Positions 52,363 to 61,235 of a stretch of 64,000 nt of DNA are shown piece by piece. Below the pieces are notes generated by a model. The model worked only from the letters and a program-made list of their open reading frames with translations. It searched no databases and had not been told where the DNA came from. The first letter of the stretch is position 1. Every line of letters starts with the position of its first letter. Made by a program: the position numbers and the translations under genes. Where the stretch lies: contig JARIBO010000004.1 of assembly GCA_029257405.1 (NCBI GenBank), positions 1-64,000 of the forward strand, in the 5' to 3' direction. This DNA is from Caryophanales bacterium. GTDB lineage: Bacteria > Bacillota > Bacilli > Bacillales > Amphibacillaceae.

Positions 52363-53307
52363 ATGAAGAAACTTAGTTATTTAGCATTTTTATTAATTTT
52401 AGCTTTAGGTGTAGTGGTTGGTTGTAGTAGTAATGATAAAGAAGTATCAGAAGAAGCGGAAACAAATAAAGAAGCAGAATTTCCCCTGACAGTAACAGAT
52501 GCAACAGGAGATGAATTAACTTTTGATGAAAAAGCAGAAAAAATCGTTTCAGTCCTACCAAGTAATACAGAAATTGCTTTTGCTTTAGGATTAGATGAGG
52601 AAATTATTGGTGTGACAGAGCTTGATAATTATCCTGAAGAAGCAGCAGAAAAAGAAACAGTCGGCGATTTTCAAATTAACGTAGAAAAAGTTATCTCACT
52701 TGAACCAGATGTTGTTTTAGCTGATGAATCAGTTGATGAAGCGGCTTTAGATCAAATTAGAGATGCAGACGTTCAAGTACTAGTCGTTAAAACAGCAGAA
52801 AATTTTGACGAAGTGTATGACGCAATTCATTTAATCGCTGAAGTAACAGATACGACTAAAGAAGCAAATGAGATTGAGTCAGAAATGAAGGAAAAACTCG
52901 CTTCGTTGGAAGAAAAAGTAGCAAAAATTGAAGAACCTAAATCAGTTTATGTAGAAATTAGCCCGTCACCAGAAACATACACGGCAGGAAAAAATACATT
53001 TATAAATACGATCCTAGAAAAAATAAATGCAAAAAATAGTGCAGGTGATTTAGAAGGCTGGCCAGAAATAAATGAAGAGGCTGTGCTTGAAATGAATCCA
53101 GATATTATTATAACAACATACGGTAATTATGTTGATGATTCTGTAAAAGAAATTACGGACCGAAAAGCATGGAGTGACATTACGGCAGTTAAAGAAGAAG
53201 AAATATATGATGTAAACGAGGATCTAGTTAGCCGTCCTGGGCCACGTCTTGTAGAAGGGGCAGAGGAACTTGCAAAAGCAATCTATCCAGACCTTTTTGC
53301 AAATTAA
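52363..53307 (+). CDS. btuF: Cobalamin/cobinamide ABC transporter substrate-binding lipoprotein BtuF
   Basis: Lipoprotein of 314 residues: signal peptide with lipobox GVVVGC, then a periplasmic-binding-protein type III fold (KIVSVLPSNTEIAFALGLDEEIIGVTELDNYP, the segment that contacts corrinoids; ISLEPDVVLADE). It captures corrinoids at the outer face of the membrane. AAGGAGG precedes the ATG. First gene of the island under the cobalamin riboswitch. Confidence 0.92.
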   Translation: MKKLSYLAFLLILALGVVVGCSSNDKEVSEEAETNKEAEFPLTVTDATGDELTFDEKAEKIVSVLPSNTEIAFALGLDEEIIGVTELDNYPEEAAEKETVGDFQINVEKVISLEPDVVLADESVDEAALDQIRDADVQVLVVKTAENFDEVYDAIHLIAEVTDTTKEANEIESEMKEKLASLEEKVAKIEEPKSVYVEISPSPETYTAGKNTFINTILEKINAKNSAGDLEGWPEINEEAVLEMNPDIIITTYGNYVDDSVKEITDRKAWSDITAVKEEEIYDVNEDLVSRPGPRLVEGAEELAKAIYPDLFAN

Positions 53308-54328
53308 ATCAGTACTCACTTATCTAATATTAATAATACTTTTAATTAGTGCTATTATATTAGGAGTATCGATTGGAACTGTTCGTATACCTCTTAGAGA
53401 TACAGTTGATATCTTTAAGGGGTTTTTATTTAATTTCGGGTTAAAAGAAAATAGCATGTATCAAACAATTATAATAGATATTAGACTACCTAGAGTACTT
53501 TTAGCAGGATTAGTTGGTGCTTCCTTATCGATAGTTGGAGCAGCATTCCAAGGTTTGTTACGAAATCCATTAGCAGATCCATTTACACTAGGTATTTCAT
53601 CAGGCGCGAGTGTAGGTGCTGTTATGACAATATTTTTCGGGATATCTTTCCCACTATTTAATTTATACACATTACCATTTGTTAGTATTATTGCTTCATT
53701 TGTTACATTAATTATTGTGCTCACATTTGCAAGAAAAATTGATAAATCGATGCGTGTTGAAACAATTATTTTAACAGGAATTGTCTTTAGTTCTTTTTTA
53801 AGTGCACTTATTTCATTAATGATAACTTTAACAGGAGAAGAATTAAGACAAATTATTGGTTGGTTGCTAGGTAGTGTTGCCATGAGAGGTTGGGAACATG
53901 TATTAATTATTTTACCATTCTTTGTGATCGGTTCGTTTATTTTACTTTTAAATACGCGTGAACTAAATGCATTTTCATTTGGAGAAGACCAAGCAAAACA
54001 TTTAGGGGTTAACGTAGAAAGTAAAAAAATGCTGATTTTAATTGCGGGATCAATGCTAACAGGTGCTGCAGTGAGTGTTTCAGGTGTAATCGGTTTTGTA
54101 GGGCTTGTTATTCCACATTTCGTTCGTTTACTATTTGGACCAGAACATCGTAGTTTATTACTTAAATCGATGATAATTGGAGCTATCTTTTTAATATTAG
54201 CAGATCTTGTTTCTCGTATTATCATTCAGCCTCAAGAGTTGCCTATCGGTGTTATAACCGCACTAATTGGAGCACCAATTTTTGCGTTGATTTTAATTAG
54301 ACAAAATGTGAAGGTGAGAAATACATGA
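53270..54328 (+). CDS. btuC: Corrinoid ABC transporter permease BtuC
   Basis: FecCD/BtuC-family permease of about 345-352 residues with ten predicted helices, RLPRVLLAGLVGASLSIVGAAFQGLLRNPLADPFTLGISSGASVGA and the coupling motif GPEHRSLL. The gene overlaps btuF. The start is uncertain: TTG 53270 (weak GAGG nearby) or TTG 53297; neither has a good site, so coupling to btuF is likely. Membrane partner of BtuF and BtuD. Confidence 0.93.
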   Translation: MQKQSIQTFLQIKSVLTYLILIILLISAIILGVSIGTVRIPLRDTVDIFKGFLFNFGLKENSMYQTIIIDIRLPRVLLAGLVGASLSIVGAAFQGLLRNPLADPFTLGISSGASVGAVMTIFFGISFPLFNLYTLPFVSIIASFVTLIIVLTFARKIDKSMRVETIILTGIVFSSFLSALISLMITLTGEELRQIIGWLLGSVAMRGWEHVLIILPFFVIGSFILLLNTRELNAFSFGEDQAKHLGVNVESKKMLILIAGSMLTGAAVSVSGVIGFVGLVIPHFVRLLFGPEHRSLLLKSMIIGAIFLILADLVSRIIIQPQELPIGVITALIGAPIFALILIRQNVKVRNT

Positions 54329-55797
54329 TTAAATTAAATAATCTTACCGGTGGATATGATCAACATACGGTAATTAAAAATTTATCACTCCATGTTAAAG
54401 CACAAGACTTTTTTGGGATAATTGGACCAAATGGAAGCGGGAAGTCAACATTAGTTAAAATGATTAGTGGTATTTTACCGATTGATTCAGGTGAAATATT
54501 GATTCGTAATCAGTCCTTGAAACAATATAAAGCGAAAGAATTAGCACAAGAAATCGCTGTTTTAAGTCAACATAATACGCAATATTTTGCATTTACAGTA
54601 AGAGAAACTGTTGCGCTAGGTCGTTATGCATTTAAAACCGGTTTATTTCCAACAGAAACAAAGAAGGATTATGAAATCATCAATCGTGTGATGAAAGCTA
54701 CTGGGATTGAAGAGTTTAGTGATTTAACACTTGAAGAATTATCAGGTGGAGAAAAACAACGCGTTCTCTTAGCACAAGCTCTTGCACAAGAGCCTAAAAT
54801 ACTTATTTTAGATGAACCGACGAATCATTTAGATCTTGCTTACCAAAAAGAATTACTAGATTTGTTAAAAGATACCATCGAACGGGATAATCTAACGGTT
54901 ATTGCTATTTTCCATGATTTAAATATCGCTAGCCTTTATTGTGACCGGATAATGTTACTTAATCACGGTAAAGTTGTGGTTTGTGATACGCCTGAAACTG
55001 TTTTACAACCACAAAGAATTAATCAAATTTACCATACGGAAGTAGAGAAATTTGCTCATACAAAAATCGCTAAACCACAAGTGATGTTAATACCAAATGG
55101 AACAGTAAAAGAAACGGATCATATTCAAGTAAATCAATCCTTTCTTACAATAAAAAAAGAACATATCGTGTTAAATGCTCCTGTTCCGCTTCGTACGATG
55201 TCATCAGGTGTGCTTAATTCTGGATTAGGTTGGTATGAAAACTTTATTAATCGGCATGTCGATGTTAAGTATAATGTAAGAGATTATAAACAAGACATGC
55301 GAATGTATTTAAAAAAATACAATTTAAAAGAATCAGAAACTGTCGCGATGATGACTGCAGCAAATTTAGAAAATGTAGGAATAGTTGAAGTTGAACTAGC
55401 TGAATTTACTTTACTTGTTGTCGTTACAGTGGGAGTTAGAAATGCAGTTGACGCTTCATTAGGAAAAAGCCATGCATTTGAACTCACGCCTGGAACAATT
55501 AATACCTGGATGTTTATTAGTGCTGAATTAACAGAGGAAGCATTTCTACAAGCAATTGTAACAGCAACAGAAGCAAAAACAGTAGCGCTACGGGAATCAA
55601 AAGTTTTAGATCAACAAACAAACACTTTAGCAACAGGCACGTCAACCGATAGTATTTTAGTAGCAGCAACACAAAAAGGCGCTAAATTAGAATTTGCTGG
55701 GCCTATTACTAAATTAGGTTCACAAATTGGTGCCTTGGTTTACCAAGCGACGAATGAAGCATTAAAAAATTATTTAGAAAATAGGGAAAAAAAATGA
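54325..55797 (+). CDS. btuD: BtuD-CbiZ fusion: corrinoid ABC ATPase with adenosylcobinamide amidohydrolase
   Basis: Two-domain protein of 490 residues. Residues 1 to about 255 are an ABC ATPase with Walker A GPNGSGKS (Lys40), signature LSGGEKQRV and Walker B LILDEPTNHLD. Residues about 265-490 are a CbiZ domain (MSSGVLNSGLGWYENFINRHV, TAANLENVGIVEV, GTSTDSILVAAT), which hydrolyses the aminopropanol arm of adenosylcobinamide to give adenosylcobyric acid. Import and remodelling are thus on one chain, as in some Bacillus YvrA-type proteins. ATGA overlap with btuC. Confidence 0.93.
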   Translation: MIKLNNLTGGYDQHTVIKNLSLHVKAQDFFGIIGPNGSGKSTLVKMISGILPIDSGEILIRNQSLKQYKAKELAQEIAVLSQHNTQYFAFTVRETVALGRYAFKTGLFPTETKKDYEIINRVMKATGIEEFSDLTLEELSGGEKQRVLLAQALAQEPKILILDEPTNHLDLAYQKELLDLLKDTIERDNLTVIAIFHDLNIASLYCDRIMLLNHGKVVVCDTPETVLQPQRINQIYHTEVEKFAHTKIAKPQVMLIPNGTVKETDHIQVNQSFLTIKKEHIVLNAPVPLRTMSSGVLNSGLGWYENFINRHVDVKYNVRDYKQDMRMYLKKYNLKESETVAMMTAANLENVGIVEVELAEFTLLVVVTVGVRNAVDASLGKSHAFELTPGTINTWMFISAELTEEAFLQAIVTATEAKTVALRESKVLDQQTNTLATGTSTDSILVAATQKGAKLEFAGPITKLGSQIGALVYQATNEALKNYLENREKK

Positions 55798-56744
55798 TTA
55801 TTCAAAGTTTAGCTATTATGCTCGCATATTACATTGACCTTATAATTGGTGACCCACCTAAGTGGCCACATCCAGTTAAGTTTTTTGGACGATATATTAG
55901 TTTTTGTGAACGTCATTTTAATAAAAAATTATTAAAGCGTTTATCAGGCTTAATCAGTATACTTATATTAATTGTCTTTGTATTTTTAACAACCTTTTAT
56001 TTACTAAAATATTTATATCAGGTGAATTTGTTTATCGGAATATTCGTTGAAACAATTTTAATTGCGACAACAATATCAGGGAAAGGTTTAAAACAAGCAG
56101 CAATGTTTGTTTATAAACCATTGGAAGAAAACGATCTCCCACAAGCAAGAAAAAAATTATCTGAAATTGTTGGCCGTGACACAGATCACTTATCAGAAAA
56201 AGAAATTGTGCGAGGGACAATTGAAACTGTCGCTGAAAATACAACGGATGGAATCACAGCGCCTTTATTCTTCGCATTTATAGGTGGTGCTCCGCTTGCA
56301 CTTGTTTACCGGGCAATTAATACGTGTGACTCTGTTGTCGGGCATAAAACGGAAGAATTACACGTTTTTGGTTGGGCATCTGCGAAGTTAGATGATCTTG
56401 TTAACTTTATTCCAGCACGTATCACAGGAATTTTAATGTTATTTACTGTTAGACCTTATGAAAGAAGTTTTAAAGCAACGTTTAAAGAATTATTTATAAA
56501 TGCCAAAAAACATAAAAGCCCAAATAGTGGTTGGAATGAAGCGGCCGTTGCGTTACTCTTAGGTGTTCAATTAGGCGGAATGAATACATATAAAGGAATA
56601 ACGTCAAATGCGCCATTATTAGGTAAACCTTTAAAAGAGTTAGAAGCGGACGATATTATTAAAACTACTGAAATTATGATGCTTACAACAGGTCTATTTA
56701 TTATTGGAGGCGTTCTGCTTGTCCTTACCTTTACATGGATCTAA
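55794..56744 (+). CDS. cbiB: Adenosylcobinamide-phosphate synthase CbiB
   Basis: Membrane enzyme of 316 residues with IIGDPPKWPHPVKFFG near the N-terminus, ETVAENTTDGITAPLFF, NTCDSVVGHKTEE and the HKSPNSGWNEAA motif, all standard CbiB. It amidates adenosylcobyric acid with aminopropanol phosphate. Starts inside the btuD-cbiZ stop (ATGA). Confidence 0.95.
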   Translation: MIIQSLAIMLAYYIDLIIGDPPKWPHPVKFFGRYISFCERHFNKKLLKRLSGLISILILIVFVFLTTFYLLKYLYQVNLFIGIFVETILIATTISGKGLKQAAMFVYKPLEENDLPQARKKLSEIVGRDTDHLSEKEIVRGTIETVAENTTDGITAPLFFAFIGGAPLALVYRAINTCDSVVGHKTEELHVFGWASAKLDDLVNFIPARITGILMLFTVRPYERSFKATFKELFINAKKHKSPNSGWNEAAVALLLGVQLGGMNTYKGITSNAPLLGKPLKELEADDIIKTTEIMMLTTGLFIIGGVLLVLTFTWI

Positions 56745-57792
56745 TCCTGATTATTTATATGATTATTTTAATTTAACAAAGCCTGAAAAAGTGATTGATT
56801 TTAGTGTTAATACAAATCCTTTCGGGATGCCAAAACAATTAAGTGACAACTGGCTTCAATTATTAAGTAAAGTTGAAGATTATCCAGATCCCAAAAACAA
56901 ACAACTCCTTGAAGCATTAAGTAAAAAATTAGCAATAAATCAGTCACATATTTTACTAGGGAACGGGGCTGCTGAATTAATTAGTTTACTCGGTTTTTAT
57001 TTACGAAAGAAGTCTGTTTTAATTGTGCAACCGACATTTTCGGAATACGAACGAATGTGTAAAGTGCATGATTGTAAAATTACTTATTATACAGTTGAGC
57101 CTGAAGAAGCAATATGTTTAAAAAGATTTGAAAAATATGTAAAAACACAAAGTGCAGTCTTTTTTTGTAATCCGAATAATCCAACTGGAAAATATATTCG
57201 TAAAGCAGAACTTGAAAAAATGGCAGCAATTTGTGAAAAATATAACTGTTTGTTTATTGTTGATGAAGCTTTTTATGATTTTTTAAGTGATTATGATGAG
57301 AGTGTTGAGCTACACGTGAAATATCCTCAGATGATTTTTTTACGTTCACTGACAAAAATATATTCAATTGCCGGTTTACGTTTAGGCTATTTAGTTGCTG
57401 ACCCAGGATTTATTAACGAAATTAAAAAATATTTACCTCATTGGCATATTAATGCGATTGCGAGTGCGGCAGGTAGGCTTTGCTTATCAGAAGTAGATTT
57501 TGTTAAAGAAACGAGAGCAGATATTTTTAAAGAACGTCATTTTATGTACGAGGCTTTAAAAAAGTTATCATTTAAAGTTGTTAAAAGCGAAGTGAATTAT
57601 TATTTAATTCACGATCAATTAACAAATGAATTAAAGCCTTTATTCATTTATTTATTAAAGCAAGGCTTAGTCTTAAGGCATACGGTTAATTTTCCTGGTT
57701 TAGATGGTAAATGGTTAAGGATTGCTGTTAAGACAAAAGAGGAAAATAGAATTTTACTGGAGGCATTAACAAGATGGCGAGAAATCAATTGA
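56719..57792 (+). CDS. cobD: L-threonine-O-3-phosphate decarboxylase CobD
   Basis: PLP enzyme of 357 residues, fold type I, related to histidinol-phosphate aminotransferase. HGSNP at the N-terminus, FSVNTNPFGMP, FFCNPNNPTGKY and the Schiff-base Lys in SLTKIYSIAGLRLGY are seen. It makes (R)-1-amino-2-propanol phosphate for CbiB. Start TTG 56719 is eight bases after GGAGG, inside the end of cbiB. Its operon place separates it from true HisC. Confidence 0.9.
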   Translation: MSLPLHGSNPDYLYDYFNLTKPEKVIDFSVNTNPFGMPKQLSDNWLQLLSKVEDYPDPKNKQLLEALSKKLAINQSHILLGNGAAELISLLGFYLRKKSVLIVQPTFSEYERMCKVHDCKITYYTVEPEEAICLKRFEKYVKTQSAVFFCNPNNPTGKYIRKAELEKMAAICEKYNCLFIVDEAFYDFLSDYDESVELHVKYPQMIFLRSLTKIYSIAGLRLGYLVADPGFINEIKKYLPHWHINAIASAAGRLCLSEVDFVKETRADIFKERHFMYEALKKLSFKVVKSEVNYYLIHDQLTNELKPLFIYLLKQGLVLRHTVNFPGLDGKWLRIAVKTKEENRILLEALTRWREIN

Positions 57793-58346
57793 TTTTTATT
57801 TCCGGTGGTGTCAGAAGTGGAAAAAGTTCTTTTGCTGAATTATATGCGTCTCAAATAGCAGAAAGTCATCATAAAGAATTATATTATTTAGCAACTTCAA
57901 TTGGTTTTGATTATGAAATGACGAAACGAATTGAAAAACACAAACTCACACGAAAAAATAGTAAGCAGGATTGGAAAACAATTGAAGCTTCAACCGACCT
58001 TGCGGGAGCCATCGAAGAAAAACATAAAGCGAGTGTTATCTTGCTTGACTGTTTAACAGTCTGGCTAAATAATGTATTTTACAATCAAGATATAACAGAA
58101 GAAACGACTGTAAATAGTAATAAATGGTTTGAAGTAAAAGAGTATATGTTGAAGCAAATTGAAATACTAAACAACGAAATAGATACACTAATTATTGTTT
58201 CGAATGATATTTTTCATGATGAAATCAATCAAACATCTTATGTTAACTTATATAGCCAGATGCTTGGAGAAATTCATCAATTAATTGTTAGCAAAGCAAA
58301 TCAAGCATTTGCCATTGAATCAAGTATTCCTATTTTGATGAAATAA
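57774..58346 (+). CDS. cobU: CobU-type adenosylcobinamide kinase (divergent C-terminus)
   Basis: Protein of 190 residues with P-loop GGVRSGKS (Lys17) and the guanylylation His in RIEKHK (His56). It should phosphorylate adenosylcobinamide and transfer GMP to the product. The C-terminal CobU block, usually VTNEVGxGIVP followed by RxFRDxxGRxNQ, is degenerate (VSNDIFHDEINQ; NLYSQMLGEIHQ). A second CobU-like gene at 59714 keeps that block instead. Overlaps cobD. Confidence 0.88.
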   Translation: MARNQLIFISGGVRSGKSSFAELYASQIAESHHKELYYLATSIGFDYEMTKRIEKHKLTRKNSKQDWKTIEASTDLAGAIEEKHKASVILLDCLTVWLNNVFYNQDITEETTVNSNKWFEVKEYMLKQIEILNNEIDTLIIVSNDIFHDEINQTSYVNLYSQMLGEIHQLIVSKANQAFAIESSIPILMK

Positions 58347-58362
58347 AGTAAGGAGTGATAAG

Positions 58363-59160
58363 TTGGCTAACGTTTGGCGTGGTTTTTTAATAAATTTACA
58401 ATTTTTTACGATTATTCCAATTCGTAAAGAAATTCAAATGACACAATCAAATTTACGAGGCATGCTTATTACACTCCCATTATTCGGATTGTTTATTGGA
58501 ATGTTTTATGCGTTTACCTTAGCTGGATTAATTCATTTGACCTCATTATCTAACTTAGCCATTGCAATTCTTTTTTTGTTATTAATGGTTATTTTAACAG
58601 GGGGAATTCATGTTGATGGTTGGATAGACATGTCAGATGCATTATTTTCCTATCAAGATAAACAAAAACGACTTGAAATAATGGATGATCCTCGAGTAGG
58701 TGCATTCGGTGTACTTGGCCTTCTTTTTTTAGTGATTGTTAAATTTTTATTTATTTATGAAGTCATTTCAACAGCTGAGCCTTACTTATTTATTTATATT
58801 GTATTTATTCCTTTTTTTAGTCGACTATTTACAGGTATTGGACTCGTTTTAATTAAACCTGCTAAAGAAAAGGGCTTAGCTTATTTATTTCATTCAACAG
58901 ATTCTAATATTATAAATTTATATTTAATTTATATTATCCCAATACTTATTATTTTAAGTATTTATAATTTGAAATACATGCTCGGATTTATCTTTTTACT
59001 TTGCTTGATTGGCATACTCTATATCTTGTTCAAACGTTTTACTACAAGAGAATTTGGAGGTTTAACAGGTGATTTGTCAGGTGCAGGAATAGAAGGAGTC
59101 GAACTTATTTTATGGTTTCTAATGTGGTTATTACATTATTACGTCATGGCCGGACTTTAG
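58363..59160 (+). CDS. cobS: Adenosylcobinamide-GDP ribazoletransferase (cobalamin synthase) CobS
   Basis: Polytopic membrane enzyme of 265 residues with GGIHVDGWIDMSDALFS, the Asp-rich metal site, DPRVGAFG and FGGLTGDLSGA. It joins the lower ligand alpha-ribazole (or its phosphate) to adenosylcobinamide-GDP. TTG start after AAGGAG. Confidence 0.94.
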   Translation: MANVWRGFLINLQFFTIIPIRKEIQMTQSNLRGMLITLPLFGLFIGMFYAFTLAGLIHLTSLSNLAIAILFLLLMVILTGGIHVDGWIDMSDALFSYQDKQKRLEIMDDPRVGAFGVLGLLFLVIVKFLFIYEVISTAEPYLFIYIVFIPFFSRLFTGIGLVLIKPAKEKGLAYLFHSTDSNIINLYLIYIIPILIILSIYNLKYMLGFIFLLCLIGILYILFKRFTTREFGGLTGDLSGAGIEGVELILWFLMWLLHYYVMAGL

Positions 59161-59780
59161 ACAATGAAGCGTCACGTTATAGTGGTTGGATTAATTCTGA
59201 GTTAAGCAAAAAAGGTGTAGGTGAAATAAAGGTAATAAAAAAACAATACGACAGTAAAAATATATGCTTAAATGACGTTGATTACGTTTATACAAGTGAT
59301 TTAATTCGAACAATCCAAACGTCAGCACTTTTATTTGAAAATAAATACCCAACACGCGAACTAAAAAAATTAAGAGAAATGCATTTTGGTGATTTTGAAG
59401 GAAAAACATATGAAGAATTAAAGAATAATTATCACTATCAAAAATGGTTAAATCATTTATTTACCTATCAATTACCAAATGGAGAATCATTTAATCAATT
59501 TACTAATCGAGTTGATGTGGGTTTTAATCAAATAAAAAATGAAATAATTGAAAAAAACTTTAAACATGTTGTACTTGTTGTTCATGGTGGTGTGATTCGG
59601 TATTTATTAACGAAACTAACAACTGATTCACGTACTTTTTTTGATTGGGAAGTGCCTTTTGCAAAATGTTTTCAATTAATCAGTTCACAAACAGCTTTAA
59701 AGGAGGAAGATCCATGCATGTCATTACAGGTGGTGCCTACAATGGAAAATGGGAATTCGCTAAACAATTTTACGATTTAA
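59112..59780 (+). CDS. cobC: CobC-type histidine phosphatase (alpha-ribazole phosphatase)
   Basis: Phosphoglycerate-mutase-like phosphatase of 222 residues with catalytic LRHGRT, SDLIRTIQTS and VVHGGVIR. It should remove phosphate from alpha-ribazole 5'-phosphate or adenosylcobalamin 5'-phosphate. It overlaps cobS by 49 bases and the next gene by 67 bases; the last 20 or so residues are poorly conserved. Confidence 0.88.
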   Translation: MVSNVVITLLRHGRTLDNEASRYSGWINSELSKKGVGEIKVIKKQYDSKNICLNDVDYVYTSDLIRTIQTSALLFENKYPTRELKKLREMHFGDFEGKTYEELKNNYHYQKWLNHLFTYQLPNGESFNQFTNRVDVGFNQIKNEIIEKNFKHVVLVVHGGVIRYLLTKLTTDSRTFFDWEVPFAKCFQLISSQTALKEEDPCMSLQVVPTMENGNSLNNFTI

Positions 59781-60148
59781 GTAAAGAAGCTGAATTTATC
59801 ATGTATTCAGGTTATAATAATGATAAATTACCAGGTGATTTTACCGAAGTTAAAGTAGATTTTTTTATTATCCAAGGGATCGAGTTATATGTGAAAGGTT
59901 TTTTTAAAAACGAGGTATCTGTAAGAAGTCAAACAGAAGAATTTGTTCTAAACTGTTTAAACTGGCAAGAAGCAAACCCTAAGGGGAAATTAATTTTGAT
60001 AGGTAATGATATATCAAAAGGAGTTGTACCAGTAGAAAAAACAGACCGCGAGTGGCGAGATATGACAGGACTTATGTATCAAAGATTAGTTCAAGTAAGC
60101 GAAAGATATGATGTTATTTGGTATGGTATAAACAAACAATTAAAATAG
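59714..60148 (+). CDS. Second CobU-like protein with degenerate P-loop
   Basis: Protein of 144 residues that resembles the C-terminal half of CobU. The start region ITGGAYNGKWEFAK mimics a P-loop but has Trp where Ser/Thr should be, and the middle of CobU, with the guanylylated His, is largely missing. By contrast LIGNDISKGVVPVEKTDREWRDMTGLMYQRL closely matches the CobU block VTNEVGxGIVP...RDxxGRxNQRL that the main CobU here lacks. It may be a partner subunit or a paralogue on the way to new use. ATG after AAAGGAGG, inside cobC. Confidence 0.75.
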   Translation: MHVITGGAYNGKWEFAKQFYDLSKEAEFIMYSGYNNDKLPGDFTEVKVDFFIIQGIELYVKGFFKNEVSVRSQTEEFVLNCLNWQEANPKGKLILIGNDISKGVVPVEKTDREWRDMTGLMYQRLVQVSERYDVIWYGINKQLK

Positions 60149-60159
60149 GAGGCGTTAAT

Positions 60160-60741
60160 ATGAAAATATATACACGTACAGGTGATAAAGGAAAAACAGG
60201 AATTATTGGTGGGCGCGTAGATAAAGATGATTTACGTGTAGAAGCTTATGGAACAGTGGATGAATTAAATAGCTTTGTTGCGTTAGCATCAACTGAATTA
60301 GATTTAAAACAAAACGAAGATGTTGCAGAAGAATTGATTAAGATTCAACACGAGTTATTTGATTTAGGTGGTGATTTAGCGAGTGTTGTTGAAAAACGAC
60401 CTGATAAAATGGATTCAGAAATGATTACTTATTTAGAAGAGCAGATTGACCGCTATACAGAAGAAGCGCCAGATTTAGAAAGATTTATTCTAGCAGGAGG
60501 TTCAAAAGCAGCAGCAACACTCCATATAGCAAGAACAATTGCAAGACGTGCTGAACGCCAAGTTGTTTCTTTAATGAAACAAGATGAAACAACATCAGAA
60601 CTTAGTTTACAATATCTCAATCGTTTATCAGATTACTTCTTTGCTGTAGCTAGAGTTGTTAATCACCGAGCGGGTATTAAAGATGTTGAATATGAAAGAA
60701 GCGCAGTTGTTTTTAGAGAAAGTCGTAAGGATAAAAAATAA
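60160..60741 (+). CDS. pduO: Cob(I)alamin adenosyltransferase, PduO type
   Basis: Protein of 193 residues: MKIYTRTGDKGKTGIIGG (ATP-binding), EAYGTVDELNSFVALA, and FILAGGSKAAATLHIARTIARRAERQVV, typical of PduO/YvqK-type enzymes. It transfers adenosyl from ATP to reduced corrinoids, the form that the salvage enzymes accept. ATG follows TAGGAGG. Confidence 0.93.
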   Translation: MKIYTRTGDKGKTGIIGGRVDKDDLRVEAYGTVDELNSFVALASTELDLKQNEDVAEELIKIQHELFDLGGDLASVVEKRPDKMDSEMITYLEEQIDRYTEEAPDLERFILAGGSKAAATLHIARTIARRAERQVVSLMKQDETTSELSLQYLNRLSDYFFAVARVVNHRAGIKDVEYERSAVVFRESRKDKK

Positions 60742-61235
60742 TGATTGCAAAACGAATAAGTTTTCTAGCACTATTTGTCGCCTTGTCAGTCGTCGGTGGG
60801 ATGTTAAAAATACCTTCACCTGTTGGAAGCATTGCATTTGACTCTTTTCCAGCATTAATCGCAGCAGTTTGGTTAGGGAGAAATTCAGGTGCTATTGTTG
60901 GGGTTGTTGGTCATTTAATGTCGGCTTTATTGGGTGGATTTATTTTAGGACCATTTCACTTTATGATAGCTATTGGTATGGGAATTGTTATCTGGATATT
61001 TGGTAATTTGTATAAATCATTTCAACCAATTATTCCAAATATATTTTTTGTTATTGCTAATGGGTTTATTTTACCCTTGCCATTTATCTTCATCATGAGT
61101 TTTCCATTTTTCTTAAGTATCCTTCCGTCGCTTGTGATTGCAACGATTATTAACTTAGTGTTAGCATCATTATTAATTCCAAGATTTACACCATTTTTCA
61201 AAAACCAATTTGTCGAGCTACCAAAAGATGCTTAA
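60741..61235 (+). CDS. cblT: ECF-type S component, alpha-ribazole transporter CblT
   Basis: Membrane protein of 164 residues with about five helices and the ECF S-component N-terminus (ISFLALFVALSVVGGMLKIPSP, IAFDSFPALIAAVWLGRNSGAIVG). Next to cblS and inside a cobalamin island, it fits CblT, which brings in alpha-ribazole in Geobacillus and Listeria. Start overlaps the pduO stop (TAATG). The ECF energising module is not in the window. Confidence 0.8.
   Translation: MIAKRISFLALFVALSVVGGMLKIPSPVGSIAFDSFPALIAAVWLGRNSGAIVGVVGHLMSALLGGFILGPFHFMIAIGMGIVIWIFGNLYKSFQPIIPNIFFVIANGFILPLPFIFIMSFPFFLSILPSLVIATIINLVLASLLIPRFTPFFKNQFVELPKDA

Noticed and set aside
53461-54225. 254-codon minus-strand frame under btuC
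   Set aside because: Antisense shadow of a permease; no start signal and no recognisable motifs.
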